64,000 nucleotides of DNA from Paenibacillus sp. FSL R5-0517 (GTDB lineage: Bacteria; Bacillota; Bacilli; Paenibacillales; Paenibacillaceae), in contig NZ_CP150235.1 in NCBI RefSeq assembly GCF_037974355.1, forward strand, positions 3,782,001-3,846,000, read 5' to 3'. Of the stretch, positions 44,083 through 53,719 are shown one piece after another. The position numbers and the translations under genes are program-made. Within the stretch, counting starts at the first letter, position 1. Every line of letters begins with the position of its first letter. The notes beneath the pieces were generated by a model that searched no databases, was not told the DNA's origin, and saw only the letters and a list, made by a program, of their open reading frames with translations.

Positions 44083-44514
44083 AAGTGATGGGTCTCCTTT
44101 GATAGCTCATTTTGATTATGTTTCCACTCGGGTAATATACCTATTCTTATACCCCAATCTGCTGAAAACCGAACCAAATCATATGTATATCTGGATATAT
44201 GAATAATTAAGCACCTTATAACGGTTGTTTCATTGTTAGCAAAATTCCAAAAAATTAGGCTTTTCAAAAAGAATACCGCTTCTCTCCAATGACTAACGAA
44301 CGCCGACGAACCTACTGCACCTTAAAAGGAAGATTATCATCAGTTGCAAGATTTAACGAACCCCAGCAACGCTATATAGTCATAAACGGGCTTCTACACC
44401 TAAAAAATCAAGTGAATCGACGAAATAACGTCTCTGTGATTCGTTAGATCTCAGATCTCGGCAAATGGGGGCGAATAACGTGTGTCAGGTTCATTACAAA
44501 AAAAACAAAGCAAA
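44083..44514. other. gene-free stretch with recurring CGAAY/AACG motifs
   Basis: Between 44290 and 44480 short motifs CTAACGAACG, CGACGAACC, TTTAACGAACC, CGAAATAACG, GATTCGTTAG and GCGAATAACG recur on both strands. The stretch is non-coding and may be a dispersed genomic repeat or a structured RNA; I could not assign it. Confidence 0.4.
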
Positions 44515-44555
44515 GAGGATGCCCCCGCCATATTCATGACTTATGGGACACCCTC
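44515..44555 (-). terminator. terminator after the second SDR gene
   Basis: GAGGATGCCCC and GGGACACCCTC pair with two G-U pairs. On the minus strand the stem is followed by a T-rich run. Confidence 0.65.
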
Positions 44556-44580
44556 ATTAAGGTTGAACTCTTATTCGTAT

Positions 44581-45342
44581 TTAGATGGCAGGCATCACAT
44601 TTCCACCACTTACCGGGATATAGGCACCTGTGATAAATGAGGACAGATCCGAAGCGAGAAAAGCAACTGCATTGGCAATTTCCTGATCTTCACCCCTGCG
44701 CTTCAGTGGCACGGTACGCGTGTATGCTTCATCGTGTCCAGGCTCACTGGAGCGATCACGTTCACTGATTGTCCATCCAGGTGCAACCTGGTTTACGGTA
44801 ATCTGATACTCGCCAACTTCCTTGGCTAGCACGCGATATACGCCATCCATTCCACGCTTACCAGCGGTGTAGGCCGATTGGTGAGCGAAGTTTTGCATCG
44901 CACATTCGGTATTAATGCCAATAAAGCGACCTGCTTTGACGTTTTGCATATGTGGAATGAAAGCTTTGGCAAGATACACACTCTGCATAACACAGGACTC
45001 GAACTGACTCAAATAATCTTCAGGAGACTGTTCCAACACCGTTGTCCATTCATATTGAATGACCGCATTGGCAACGACGATATCCACTCCGCCGAGGACA
45101 GGCTGAATTTCATCACGAATCCGAAATGCCGTATCCTGCTTCGTAATATCTCCCTGTACAATTACAGCCTTACGACCAAGTGCTTCAATCTCACCCTGGA
45201 GCTCCCGAGCTTTGGTATCATTATTAATGTAATGTAAAGCCAGATTGGCGCCACAGTTGGCCAACGTGCGTGCGATGACTCTCCCCAGTTGTCCGGTTGC
45301 GCCTGTAACAAGAGCCGTTTTTCCTGTGAGATCCAATTGCAT
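44581..45342 (-). CDS. SDR family oxidoreductase
   Basis: The 253-residue product has TGATGQLGR for cofactor binding and the catalytic Tyr/Lys in YTAGK. The usual Ser before it is not obvious: the segment reads GINTECAMQN, so a Thr may replace it. The C-terminal ITGAYIPVSGG is typical. A LacI-type operator lies just upstream (45374-45387), which hints at control by a sugar-responsive repressor. The substrate is unknown, and a hydroxysteroid- or sugar-type substrate cannot be chosen from sequence. Confidence 0.82.
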   Translation of the reverse strand: MQLDLTGKTALVTGATGQLGRVIARTLANCGANLALHYINNDTKARELQGEIEALGRKAVIVQGDITKQDTAFRIRDEIQPVLGGVDIVVANAVIQYEWTTVLEQSPEDYLSQFESCVMQSVYLAKAFIPHMQNVKAGRFIGINTECAMQNFAHQSAYTAGKRGMDGVYRVLAKEVGEYQITVNQVAPGWTISERDRSSEPGHDEAYTRTVPLKRRGEDQEIANAVAFLASDLSSFITGAYIPVSGGNVMPAI

Positions 45343-45373
45343 AACAGCGAAAACCTCCTTTAATTTATTTTAA

Positions 45374-45387
45374 CGAAAACGGTTTCG
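45374..45387. promoter_or_regulatory. LacI/GalR-type operator
   Basis: CGAAAACGGTTTCG is a near-palindrome around a central CG, 32 bases before the SDR start. It differs from cre by two outer bases, so it may bind CcpA weakly or another LacI-family repressor. Confidence 0.5.
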
Positions 45388-45432
45388 GGAAGTGTTGTAT
45401 TATCTCTACAATCACGCATTATGAAGAGAAGA

Positions 45433-45456
45433 ATACAGCATTGTACAATGCTGTAT
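45433..45456. terminator. perfect 24-bp palindrome after the Dabb gene
   Basis: ATACAGCATTGT followed directly by ACAATGCTGTAT forms a perfect inverted repeat, 37 bases beyond the Dabb stop codon. It may be a terminator without a clear T-run, or an operator for the next gene. Confidence 0.4.
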
Positions 45457-45493
45457 ATGGTAAGTCAGCTTGCTTCCCTATATGTAGAGAATA

Positions 45494-45799
45494 TTAATGA
45501 TTATGCTGGATCAGATCAATTTCCTGGAAGCGACTGACTTCCTTTTCCCAACGCTCTTCTACATATTGACGGTGAACCGGGTGATTGTTGTATGCATCAT
45601 ACGCAGCCTGATCCGCGAAGACCATCGAGAAGCTGTAGTCAAACTCATTCTTCTCACTTACCTGTCTCAGAACCCGAAATTGCTCTACCCCAGGAATGGC
45701 TGCCAGTGCATCCGAACTTTCCTTCAAAAAGGCTTCTGCCTCCGGTGTATCTTTACCTGCGTATAGTGTAAACGTTACCATATGTGTGATGCTGCTCAT
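45494..45799 (-). CDS. Dabb (stress-responsive A/B barrel) protein
   Basis: The AAGGAGG site favours ATG 45799; the frame opens at 45817. The 101-residue product is a dimeric alpha/beta-barrel type protein: THMVTFTLYAGKDTPEAEAFLKE, FRVLRQVSEKNEFDYSFSMVFADQAAYDAYNNHPVHRQYVEE. Some members are cyclases or oligomeric stress proteins, but most have no known reaction. It is probably a single-gene transcript upstream of the SDR gene. Confidence 0.85.
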   Translation of the reverse strand: MSSITHMVTFTLYAGKDTPEAEAFLKESSDALAAIPGVEQFRVLRQVSEKNEFDYSFSMVFADQAAYDAYNNHPVHRQYVEERWEKEVSRFQEIDLIQHNH

Positions 45800-45904
45800 C
45801 TCTATTTCCTCCTTCATATGTTCTTGCTCTGTTTTCTAGTGTACATCCGAATGTGTTGTAAGCGCAATAATTGGTTGAATTAATTTTTAATCAGATGGTT
45901 ATCT

Positions 45905-46137
45905 CTATATAAATTGAACTACAGAATATTTACACTGGTCACTTTGATGACAGAACAACCTTCCGATCGCTGTTATCCCCAGATTTTTTTGATTCCTTCT
46001 ATAAAAGGGGTAAATCCGGGGATAGCTTATGCTTCCGATGTAGCTTTCTTGCAGAAAGCTTGTAGGCGAACGCTACGCTTATTCAGGTTCTTTCTGTCCT
46101 CTCCGTTTTGTGTAAATGTTTAGTTCAATTTATATAG
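45905..46137. repeat. 233-bp inverted-repeat element with internal hairpins
   Basis: The ends CTATATAAATTGAACTA (45905-45921) and TAGTTCAATTTATATAG (46121-46137) are perfect inverted copies, and the match continues with GTGTAAAT-type inner bases. Inside, GACAGAA/TTTCTGTC and ATCCCCAGATTT/AAATCCGGGGAT pair again. No gene is encoded. It has the build of a miniature mobile element or a structured repeat. Confidence 0.65.
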
Positions 46138-46185
46138 TTACAAATATTAATTAAAAATCACAAGGTTTTACCCTGAATATGTACA

Positions 46186-46217
46186 CAAAAAAACCTCAGG
46201 ACGAACCCCGAGGTTTT
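46186..46217 (-). terminator. terminator after the bL31B gene
   Basis: AAAACCTC (46190-46197) and GAGGTTTT (46210-46217) pair around a 12-base loop; the A-run at 46186-46193 gives a T-run on the minus strand. Confidence 0.75.
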
Positions 46218-46237
46218 CTTGTAATGTATGGACAAAC

Positions 46238-46489
46238 TTATTTGTTGATGTTGTATTTACGGTTAAATTTATCAACACGACCACCGATATCCACGTTTCT
46301 TTGTTTACCAGTGAAGAACGGGTGGGATGCGGAGCTAGTGTCCACACGGATTACCGGGTAAGAGTTACCATCTTCCCATTCCATAGTTTCGTTAGAGGAC
46401 TTCGTGGAAGAACTCAGGAATTTGTAATCAGCACTTGCATCGTAAAAAATTACGATTTGTGTCTTTGGATGGATGTCAACTTTTGGCAT
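46238..46489 (-). CDS. rpmE2: 50S ribosomal protein bL31 type B
   Basis: The 83-residue product matches bL31[25 protein letters not shown] at the start, then [13 protein letters not shown] and [11 protein letters not shown] at the end. It lacks the Cys pair of the zinc-binding bL31A, so it replaces that form when zinc is scarce. AAAGGAGTG precedes the ATG. In Bacillus the equivalent gene is controlled by Zur, but no clear Zur box is visible upstream here. Confidence 0.95.
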   Translation of the reverse strand: MPKVDIHPKTQIVIFYDASADYKFLSSSTKSSNETMEWEDGNSYPVIRVDTSSASHPFFTGKQRNVDIGGRVDKFNRKYNINK

Positions 46490-46633
46490 AATCTATTTAC
46501 ACTCCTTTAATATGGGTACTTCTTTAGAATCAAACTAAATTTTATTATACTCTTTTTTTGGACAAAGTACCAGCAGGATTTGAGGAATAGCCAAAAAAAA
46601 TATGATATCTGTGATTTTGCACCTGATCAGGTG

Positions 46634-46909
46634 TTACGCCGTCCCTTTCTCCAGTACATTCAGCATGTACTCCAAAGCCTCCAGTTCATCCCTGCCCCTT
46701 GTCTGTAATCTGACAACACTACCATATCGAATGGGTAGTAACGCCATTCCAAGCAGGCTTTTGACATCTACACGATGCTCATGCTCAGACTCCATATACG
46801 ACAAAATAATATCCGAGGAAAAACGTGACGCTTGAGAAGATACCGACATCAGATCATCCCGATGAAAATCAGCGTGAATCATAAATTCATGTACTCTCAC
46901 AACTTTCAT
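46634..46909 (-). CDS. HPr-family protein with altered active site
   Basis: The 91-residue product keeps the HPr fold outline: a regulatory-Ser region DVKSLLGMALLPIRYGSVVRLQTRGRDELEALEYM and a C-terminal helix. The active-site loop, normally HARPA, reads IHADFH. The His is present, but the Arg needed for phosphotransfer is Asp and the Pro is Phe. A regulatory, Crh-like role with Ser phosphorylation is possible; sugar phosphotransfer is doubtful. It stands alone behind GAAAGGAA. Confidence 0.7.
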   Translation of the reverse strand: MKVVRVHEFMIHADFHRDDLMSVSSQASRFSSDIILSYMESEHEHRVDVKSLLGMALLPIRYGSVVRLQTRGRDELEALEYMLNVLEKGTA

Positions 46910-47039
46910 TTCCTTTCGCTAGGTACTTATTCAAGGTACTTATTCACCATGATGGTGTGTATCCTTTTATATATTAAAATCTTCATGAATTATACCATGT
47001 TATGGGAGCTTGTCTATCCCTTAATTTTGTGAAAAAAAC

Positions 47040-47068
47040 AAAAAAAGAGTCCTGAACTGCCGGACTCT
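47040..47068 (-). terminator. terminator after the sorbitol-type dehydrogenase gene
   Basis: AGAGTCC and GGACTCT form a seven-pair stem; the preceding A-run gives a T-run on the minus strand. Confidence 0.75.
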
Positions 47069-47080
47069 CTCAAGTTGTGC

Positions 47081-48148
47081 CTATCTGCCGTTCGGATATA
47101 CCATGACCTTCAGACTACCGCTCTTATTGTGTAATGCACGTTCCATCGCCTGCTGTGTCTCTTCGAGTGAATAACGATCTGTAATCAGGGACATTACGTC
47201 ATGCTGGCCGGAGCTCAGGAACTCGATCCCTGCCGGATACGTGTTGGCATAACGGAATATGCCATAGATATCAACTTCATTGTCCGCAATAAATGGAACA
47301 TTGAGTGCAATCTCATCCTGTGCAGGCAGACCCACAATCGCAAGTTTACCTCCACGTCGAAGGGAATACAGAGCAGATTGTAGCGCCTTTGGATTGCCCG
47401 CTGTTTCCCATGCGGTATCGACACCCACACCACCTGTTAACTCGCGAATCACAGCCAGCGCATCTTCATTCCGCACATTAATGGCATGAGTGGCACCCAT
47501 GCGGCGTGCCGCTTCTAGCCTAACTTCTTCCAGATCCGTTACAATGATCTTCTCTACACCGAAAGATTTGGCAGCAGCCACAGCCATGAGTCCAACTGGA
47601 CCCATGCCCATAATCGCCAGGGTTGTACCCGGAGCCAATTTGCTCCGGCGTGCAGCGTGAATCCCAACGGAGAATGGCTCGTTCATTGCTGCTTCTTCAT
47701 AAGACAGATGATCTGGAATCGGGAATACCATATCTTCACGCATCACCATGTATTGTACAAATGCGCCATCCACGGGAGGGGTCGCCAGAAATTGTACATC
47801 CGGACACAGGTTATAGCGACCTTCCTTGCATGCCGTGCAACGTCCGCAAGTCACCCCAGGCTCAATAGCAACCCGATCCCCTGTTTTCAAACGTGATACG
47901 TTCGAGCCCACAGCAGCAATGATCCCCGCACACTCATGACCCAGAATGATCGGTTTTTCCACGACAAATCTGCCTATGCGCCCATGTTCGAAATAATGCA
48001 CATCCGAGCCGCACACCCCGACAGCCATCACCTGGATTAACACCTCATCCGCTTCTGGTTGGGGAACGGGTTGTTCCTCAATAATAATATGTCCTGGCTT
48101 TGTCATGACTGCGGCCTTCATGTTCTCGGGCAGTTGATGTTGTCCCAT
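47081..48148 (-). CDS. zinc-dependent polyol dehydrogenase (sorbitol/xylitol type)
   Basis: GAGGAGGAG favours ATG 48148; the frame opens at 48175. The 355-residue MDR protein has the catalytic zinc site Cys in VGVCGSD and the GHECAG motif. The structural-zinc loop is CGRCTACKEGRYNLC, and the Rossmann motif is AIMGMGPVGLMA. It resembles GutB-type sorbitol dehydrogenases that oxidise sorbitol or xylitol with NAD+. It lies just downstream of the xylan genes, so xylitol or a related polyol is plausible. Confidence 0.87.
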   Translation of the reverse strand: MGQHQLPENMKAAVMTKPGHIIIEEQPVPQPEADEVLIQVMAVGVCGSDVHYFEHGRIGRFVVEKPIILGHECAGIIAAVGSNVSRLKTGDRVAIEPGVTCGRCTACKEGRYNLCPDVQFLATPPVDGAFVQYMVMREDMVFPIPDHLSYEEAAMNEPFSVGIHAARRSKLAPGTTLAIMGMGPVGLMAVAAAKSFGVEKIIVTDLEEVRLEAARRMGATHAINVRNEDALAVIRELTGGVGVDTAWETAGNPKALQSALYSLRRGGKLAIVGLPAQDEIALNVPFIADNEVDIYGIFRYANTYPAGIEFLSSGQHDVMSLITDRYSLEETQQAMERALHNKSGSLKVMVYPNGR

Positions 48149-48229
48149 ACGTATCTCCTCCTCAGGTATGTCCATGCTGTCTATTCTACATCAAAGAAAA
48201 CAAGGTATCTTCCCTCTTTACATCACCAA

Positions 48230-50371
48230 TCAATAGATTGTTCGACCTTGTTCATCCGCAATACCGCTCTTGCGATAGAAATACGTATTGATCATGTCCC
48301 GCCATTCCTTGGCATGTTCGGCCTGGTTATCCTGTAATGAAGCAACTTTGCTGAAAATAACCGGGTCGATATGGCCCTCAAGCTGTCTCCATGTCTCAGC
48401 TAATGCCTCTGCCTGTGCAACACCTTCAAAATGTGTATCATAAATATGCTGAATGACCGTTTTACCAGAATGCAGAACATGGGTATATGGCACGTGATGG
48501 AAAAATAAGATCAACTCATCCGGACAGGTGTCCAAGGACTCATAGCGATCCGCATTCTCAGGGTGATACTGTGAGGTGTATCCTGTACCGCTCTTCACGG
48601 TTCGATCTACACCAATGCCATGACAATCGGCAAAGTGATACGTCCCCCATTTGGAATACTCGTATCCATCTACATTCGGTCCATAATGATGTTCGGGATT
48701 AACCATCCAACCCACACCGAGAGGCGCCGTATAATTCTCATAGATATCTAGTGAAGTCAAAAGCATATCCGTAACCTTCCGCACGACTTCGTCTTCATGT
48801 CCAAATGTGAGTCTCACCCACTCATCGGCAATCTCTTCTGCCGACAGCTCCGGATTCCACGCAAGTCTCCCGTATCCATACAGATTCGCCTGCGCGAGTG
48901 GGTGTCCTGTCCAACAGGCATCAGCACCAATGTTGGAGACTGCCGCGAAGCCGCTGTGAGGTCGTTTATACAGAGAACCATCCGCGATTCTCTTGATCTC
49001 TGAACCTTTGCCTTTGGCGTAGGTGTCAAAGTCCAATACTTCTTTCCACTGGGGAACCAGATAACAGAGATGACGCTGTTGTCCGGTATACTCCTGTGTG
49101 ATCTGGAATTCAATCACCTGATTCGTATGTTCCATGGCTCCGAACAGTGGGGATACCGCCTCCCTCACCTGAAAGTCCATCGGCCCATTCTTGATCTGCA
49201 AAATGACATTTTCGGCAAAACGCCCGTCCAACGGCGTAAAGTGGTCATATGCTGCACGTGCACGGTCAGTGGAACGATCCCGCCAGTCCTGCTTGCAGTT
49301 ATAGACGAAGCAACGCCATATCACCAATCCACCGAATGGTCGAAGGGCTTCCGCCAGCATGTTTGCACCATCAGCATGATCACGGTTATACGTGAACGGT
49401 CCCGGACGATTCTCGGAGTCTGCCTTGATCAGGTAACCGCCAAAATCCGGAATGGCTGCGTACACCTTGGCCGTTTGAATGTTCCACCATTCCCGTACCT
49501 GCGCATCCAGCGGATCTGCTGTACGTAACCCGCCAATCTCGATTGGACTCGCGTAGTTGGCGCTCAGGAACAATCGAATACCATACGCTCTGAATTCAGC
49601 AGCAACCTTCGCCACATCGCTAAGGTAACGTTCCGTCAAAAACAAGCTCTCACGGCGGTGTACATTGACATTATTGATCGATATGGCATTGATGCCTGTC
49701 GAAGCGAGTAAACGTGCGTAGTCCCTGATGCGGTCCAAGTCCAGTGTGAATTCCCCGTTATCATAGAAAATGGAGTCTCCTGCGTATCCACGTTCAATGC
49801 TGCCGTCCACGTTATCCCACTGATTGATCATCCGTAGCGCATTGGTAGGCTGCTCTGTAATGAAGCTCCATTTACTCACAGCGCCATCCGCCTCACTTGC
49901 ACTTCCTTGATCCATTGTCAGTTCCCGAAGCAGATGGAATGCACCATACAATAATCCTTGGGGAGTCTCTGAACCAATGACCAGCACACCCTCGCTTTCA
50001 CGAATGATGTACCCTTCTCCTTGAACAGCAGAACGCTCTGTCTCACTGAACGACGCAGCCACCGAATCGCTCCCTGTCCAAGTACCGATTCGTATGGCGG
50101 GCTCGGAATCGTGATTGTGCCGCTCACTTTGCTGAGCATCAGACAGCTGACTGACTGTCGGTTTCACGCCATACAGCTTCTCCAGTCCCCGTGAAAGTTC
50201 GGTCAGCGCTGTTGTGATTACTCCATGCTTCTCTTCCGCCAGTATCAGCTTGCTCCACGCAGGAGCCTTCTTACGGGCAATTCCATTCGCTTTTGGCAAT
50301 TCGGAGTGATACCCCAGCCATGCATCATACTGTGGACCTGACAAAGTAGATTGAACGATAGATTGGTTCAT
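48230..50371 (-). CDS. aguA: alpha-glucuronidase, GH67
   Basis: An AAGGAGGC site points to ATG 50371; the frame reaches 50434 inside the upstream gene. The 713-residue cytoplasmic enzyme matches family 67 across its length: YDAWLGYH at the start, the barrel segments [16 protein letters not shown] and [16 protein letters not shown], and [33 protein letters not shown]. It removes 4-O-methylglucuronic acid from the non-reducing end of xylo-oligosaccharides. The gene overlaps the GH52 gene by four bases (one operon). Confidence 0.95.
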   Translation of the reverse strand: MNQSIVQSTLSGPQYDAWLGYHSELPKANGIARKKAPAWSKLILAEEKHGVITTALTELSRGLEKLYGVKPTVSQLSDAQQSERHNHDSEPAIRIGTWTGSDSVAASFSETERSAVQGEGYIIRESEGVLVIGSETPQGLLYGAFHLLRELTMDQGSASEADGAVSKWSFITEQPTNALRMINQWDNVDGSIERGYAGDSIFYDNGEFTLDLDRIRDYARLLASTGINAISINNVNVHRRESLFLTERYLSDVAKVAAEFRAYGIRLFLSANYASPIEIGGLRTADPLDAQVREWWNIQTAKVYAAIPDFGGYLIKADSENRPGPFTYNRDHADGANMLAEALRPFGGLVIWRCFVYNCKQDWRDRSTDRARAAYDHFTPLDGRFAENVILQIKNGPMDFQVREAVSPLFGAMEHTNQVIEFQITQEYTGQQRHLCYLVPQWKEVLDFDTYAKGKGSEIKRIADGSLYKRPHSGFAAVSNIGADACWTGHPLAQANLYGYGRLAWNPELSAEEIADEWVRLTFGHEDEVVRKVTDMLLTSLDIYENYTAPLGVGWMVNPEHHYGPNVDGYEYSKWGTYHFADCHGIGVDRTVKSGTGYTSQYHPENADRYESLDTCPDELILFFHHVPYTHVLHSGKTVIQHIYDTHFEGVAQAEALAETWRQLEGHIDPVIFSKVASLQDNQAEHAKEWRDMINTYFYRKSGIADEQGRTIY

Positions 50372-52557
50372 TGTACCGCCTCCTTGGTAGCATAGATCTG
50401 TGCAAGGTGATTCCCTTTTCCTTCGAGTAGCCATAGAATCGACGTTACACCACGCGGATAGTACTTGCTGCCAACCGCTACACCAGACAGGATCTGATCA
50501 CTCCAGCACCAGTACGATTCCTCCGGATGCAACAGCCAGTTGACATGAGCCGCGTCTGCTGCCTTGCCTGTCTCATTCCATTCCACATCCAGCAGCTCTC
50601 TAGCGATGAACTGGGACAGATAGATTTTGCTCAGCCACGAGTTATTGCTTGTTGAGGACAGTTTCCAGCCTCCATCTTCGAACAGGCATGTTCCTGGTAC
50701 AAGAACCGTCTTCAGATGAGTTTGGAGTGCTTTCAGATAAGGTCCAAAACGACCATTGATATCCAATGCTGCTTCACAGCCTGTAAAGTAAGGGAATACC
50801 AGACCTTCAATCGCCGGAATGATTCGGGAATCATTATTTTCTGCAATAACAGCTGGAATGTAGCCGCCATCCGTCAACTGTGCAGCAATACTGGCTGCGC
50901 AGCGATCCGCCTGAAGCCCCGCTTGATGTGACAGATCCGCCAACTTCTCCGTTGCGAACAGCTTCTCCAATGCAACATAGACCGCCCAACATTTACCCGC
51001 CAGATAGATATTATTGCGCGACTGACCCAGTGACACATCAAGGCTGTCATAAGTTGTAATTTCCGCTCCACCTTGGGTACGGCTGCTATCTAGGCCCATC
51101 AGACCGTTACGCTGCTCCGCGATAGGATGGTCACGATTAAGCATACTTTCGAAGCAATTTTGGATAACAGGCAGCATGTTTTTCACAAATGCTTGATCCT
51201 GTGTCTGTTCAATGTATACGGTCGCGCAGCAGAGCCAGTTCACCAGTTCCTCGTGGCTCATCTGTGAAAAGCAGTCGTCAATGCCAACCAGTTCATATGC
51301 CGAGTGTCCGGGGCGTGAGAACACGTTGGCAACACCCATATCATGGGTAAAGGTTATTCCGCCCGGATGTAACTTTTCTTCCCCCGGGAAACGAACCTGA
51401 TCGGTATAACTGTATCGTTTGACAAACCACTCCAGCTCATTACGCACCGTCCATGGATTCAAGGCAAGCTCGAAGTACAACTGATCGGCCGTCAGATCAA
51501 GTGTGTTCATCATCCGATACTCCCCTTCGTTCACCACCCAGAGTGGCTCGCCATCGGCATCCAGCAATTGAGTACTGGCATAATAACTGTGAATGGAATG
51601 AGCAAGCATGAATGATTGATCTTCGGTCAAAGCAGCCGTTCCAAGGCGCTGTTCAACCTCTCCACAGGATGCGGTCAACTCACTGAATCGTTGGAGTGCA
51701 TACGCTCCTGTTGCCTGAATATCGGAGAAGTAGCGCGTATACCAATACGTTGTGTCCATTCCAGTTGTCACAATGCCCCCGCGATAGAAACATACGGCGA
51801 ATTGATACGTACGTTTCTCTCCAGCCGGCACCTCCATCAGTAGTGCAGCGGTTGAGCCAAGTCCAAATGCCAGATTATCCCGATGTTTCTCCTGCAAGAG
51901 CTTCTCCAGCGTGAATCCGCGTGCTGGCCACAGTCCGTCATCTGCCGACATAATCGCTGTAAGTCGACCTTGTCCCACACCTGTGATGGAGCCGCCCTCA
52001 GGTCCCCCAATTAGACGCATTGCAGAGTACGGATCATTGCCCTGATAGCCAAAATAGGCTTTACGTGCTTGCTGACCTTGCGTATTGTCAATCGTCATCT
52101 CGACCAACACGGCAGGTACGAGTGCATCCATTAAGGCTTCACGATCTCCACTCGTTGGATCAGGTACTGGACGTACAGGCGAGTAGATACAAAATGTCAG
52201 ATCTCCTGCAGTCCATGTATCTGTACCTGAGGTGAATTCACGGGTAATCTCTTCATCACGAAAAGCCGCAATCAGAGGTTGCGGAACTTTAGACGCTGTG
52301 GTCAGCGCCGTGTCACCATTTTCCAACTTCTCTACATCATAACGGCTGCTCTCATCCTCGGAAGCTTCATAAAAAGGAAGCGCCTGATAATTCTCTCCAT
52401 CGCGAGATTGTAATCCAATATATACATTCTGGTCTGCCGGTTTGCCGAGCTCAAGACCCAGCCCGCCTTTGGCTCCTTTATATCCCAGTGTAAAACTCGC
52501 AAAAGCACCAATCGGTGCGTGATGTGCGTTATAAAAGATGGATTTCGATGTGCTCAC
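50368..52557 (-). CDS. beta-xylosidase, GH52
   Basis: GTG 52557 follows a GAGGGG site by about ten bases. The 729-residue product begins with the GH52 signature [21 protein letters not shown] and later has [29 protein letters not shown]. No signal peptide is seen, so it is intracellular. It releases xylose from xylo-oligosaccharides with retention of configuration. It forms an operon with the GH67 gene, a pairing known from xylan-degrading Geobacillus and Paenibacillus. A cre site overlaps the promoter region. Confidence 0.94.
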   Translation of the reverse strand: MSTSKSIFYNAHHAPIGAFASFTLGYKGAKGGLGLELGKPADQNVYIGLQSRDGENYQALPFYEASEDESSRYDVEKLENGDTALTTASKVPQPLIAAFRDEEITREFTSGTDTWTAGDLTFCIYSPVRPVPDPTSGDREALMDALVPAVLVEMTIDNTQGQQARKAYFGYQGNDPYSAMRLIGGPEGGSITGVGQGRLTAIMSADDGLWPARGFTLEKLLQEKHRDNLAFGLGSTAALLMEVPAGEKRTYQFAVCFYRGGIVTTGMDTTYWYTRYFSDIQATGAYALQRFSELTASCGEVEQRLGTAALTEDQSFMLAHSIHSYYASTQLLDADGEPLWVVNEGEYRMMNTLDLTADQLYFELALNPWTVRNELEWFVKRYSYTDQVRFPGEEKLHPGGITFTHDMGVANVFSRPGHSAYELVGIDDCFSQMSHEELVNWLCCATVYIEQTQDQAFVKNMLPVIQNCFESMLNRDHPIAEQRNGLMGLDSSRTQGGAEITTYDSLDVSLGQSRNNIYLAGKCWAVYVALEKLFATEKLADLSHQAGLQADRCAASIAAQLTDGGYIPAVIAENNDSRIIPAIEGLVFPYFTGCEAALDINGRFGPYLKALQTHLKTVLVPGTCLFEDGGWKLSSTSNNSWLSKIYLSQFIARELLDVEWNETGKAADAAHVNWLLHPEESYWCWSDQILSGVAVGSKYYPRGVTSILWLLEGKGNHLAQIYATKEAVQ

Positions 52558-52583
52558 GAATCATAACCCCTCTCAAAATAGTT

Positions 52584-52598
52584 TGCATACGTTTTCAT
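52584..52598 (-). promoter_or_regulatory. CcpA cre site upstream of the GH52-GH67 operon
   Basis: Read on the minus strand, ATGAAAACGTATGCA matches all 15 positions of WTGNAANCGNWNNCW, 27 bases before the GTG start. A palindromic AAAAGCGCTTTT (about 52735-52746) lies closer to the divergent AraC gene. Confidence 0.65.
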
Positions 52599-52776
52599 TA
52601 GCCCCATCCTAACATGTGGTTCCACCACAGACCATGATCAAATCAATCTGATATTTACCCAAATCAAGCTGATAGACTATAATGGATTAAAGCGGTTACA
52701 CAAAAGCATTCCATTTGAAATACGTACGTAATCAAAAGCGCTTTTTTGAACAATCTCTATAAAAGGGGGATCTTCC

Positions 52777-53688
52777 ATGTCGTCAACGTTCTTGCCTCCT
52801 GCTTTGGGAGAAAGTGTCCATGAAGTTTTTTATCCAGATGTGCAAACAACGGTCAATCTGTTCGCCATTCATTTACGAAGAGTTGGTACGGACTGGGATT
52901 ATCCGGCGCATGAGCACCCTCAATATGAACTGAATTATGTTACCGAAGGCGAGCAAAGGATGATGGTGAACGGTACCCTATATATTCAAAAGGCTGGCGA
53001 ACTGCTCCTGATTCCACCGGGAAGCATTCATTCCAGTCAGAGCCATAACGGCAAGGGATTCACGTATTTTTGTATGCACTTTGATATTGATGATCAGTTG
53101 TTCCTATCGTTGTTGGCACGCATCAAGCAAATACGATTCAGCGCGGATAGTCCGGTTACACAGCAGATTGAGCCGGTTTTACACAAATTGATGTCATCTG
53201 CGGATGATGAAACTGCTAATACGATGGTGCAGCGTATGCAGTTGCAATCTGCGGTATTCGAATTATTTGGTCATCTGTGGGAGGCGGTCTCGCAAGAGGC
53301 AGCACAATGGTTTACCGACGGACATGAAAAGATCGAACTCGCCCACCAGATTCGCAATCGACTGCAGGGCCTGATGAGTCAGCAATTCAAACAGGGACAC
53401 GAATCGAGTGGTCACTATGGCATTGATGATATTGCAGCCGAGCTGGGTATCAGTTCTTCTCACTGTAATCGCGTGTTCAAGCAGGTATTTGGTCAGTCTC
53501 CCCGTGCTGTATTGTCCCAGTTGGTTTTGCATGAAGCGAAGCTACTTCTGGGCAATCCGAAGCTATCCGTTCAGAATATTGCCGTCATGCTTGGTTACAA
53601 GGATATTGCCCATTTCAGTCGTCAATTCAAGCGCTGGTCCGGCATGTCACCATCCCGTTACCGACAGGAAAAGCCTGCTCTGGAGTGA
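52777..53688 (+). CDS. AraC-family regulator of the xylan operon
   Basis: The 303-residue product has an N-terminal cupin (about 30-110; YPAHEHPQYELNYVTEGEQRM, LLIPPGSIHSSQSH) and a C-terminal HTH pair (about 205-300; ELGISSSHCNRVFKQVFGQSPR, IAVMLGYKDIAHFSRQFKRWSGMSPSRYR). It is divergent from the GH52-GH67 operon, sharing a 219-base control region, so it most likely activates that operon with a xylo-oligosaccharide or aldouronate inducer (inference). Confidence 0.88.
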   Translation: MSSTFLPPALGESVHEVFYPDVQTTVNLFAIHLRRVGTDWDYPAHEHPQYELNYVTEGEQRMMVNGTLYIQKAGELLLIPPGSIHSSQSHNGKGFTYFCMHFDIDDQLFLSLLARIKQIRFSADSPVTQQIEPVLHKLMSSADDETANTMVQRMQLQSAVFELFGHLWEAVSQEAAQWFTDGHEKIELAHQIRNRLQGLMSQQFKQGHESSGHYGIDDIAAELGISSSHCNRVFKQVFGQSPRAVLSQLVLHEAKLLLGNPKLSVQNIAVMLGYKDIAHFSRQFKRWSGMSPSRYRQEKPALE

Positions 53689-53708
53689 AATCCAGTAGCA
53701 GGCTTTTT
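53671..53708 (+). terminator. terminator overlapping the end of the AraC gene
   Basis: AAGCCTGCT and AGCAGGCTT with an inner CTGG/CCAG stem are followed by TTTTT; the stem starts inside the last codons. Confidence 0.85.
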
Positions 53709-53719
53709 GTCTTTCTTAT

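Noticed and set aside
45914-46123. A 69-codon frame inside the 233-bp inverted-repeat element
   Set aside because: It has no ribosome site, and the palindromic structure explains the sequence better than coding does.
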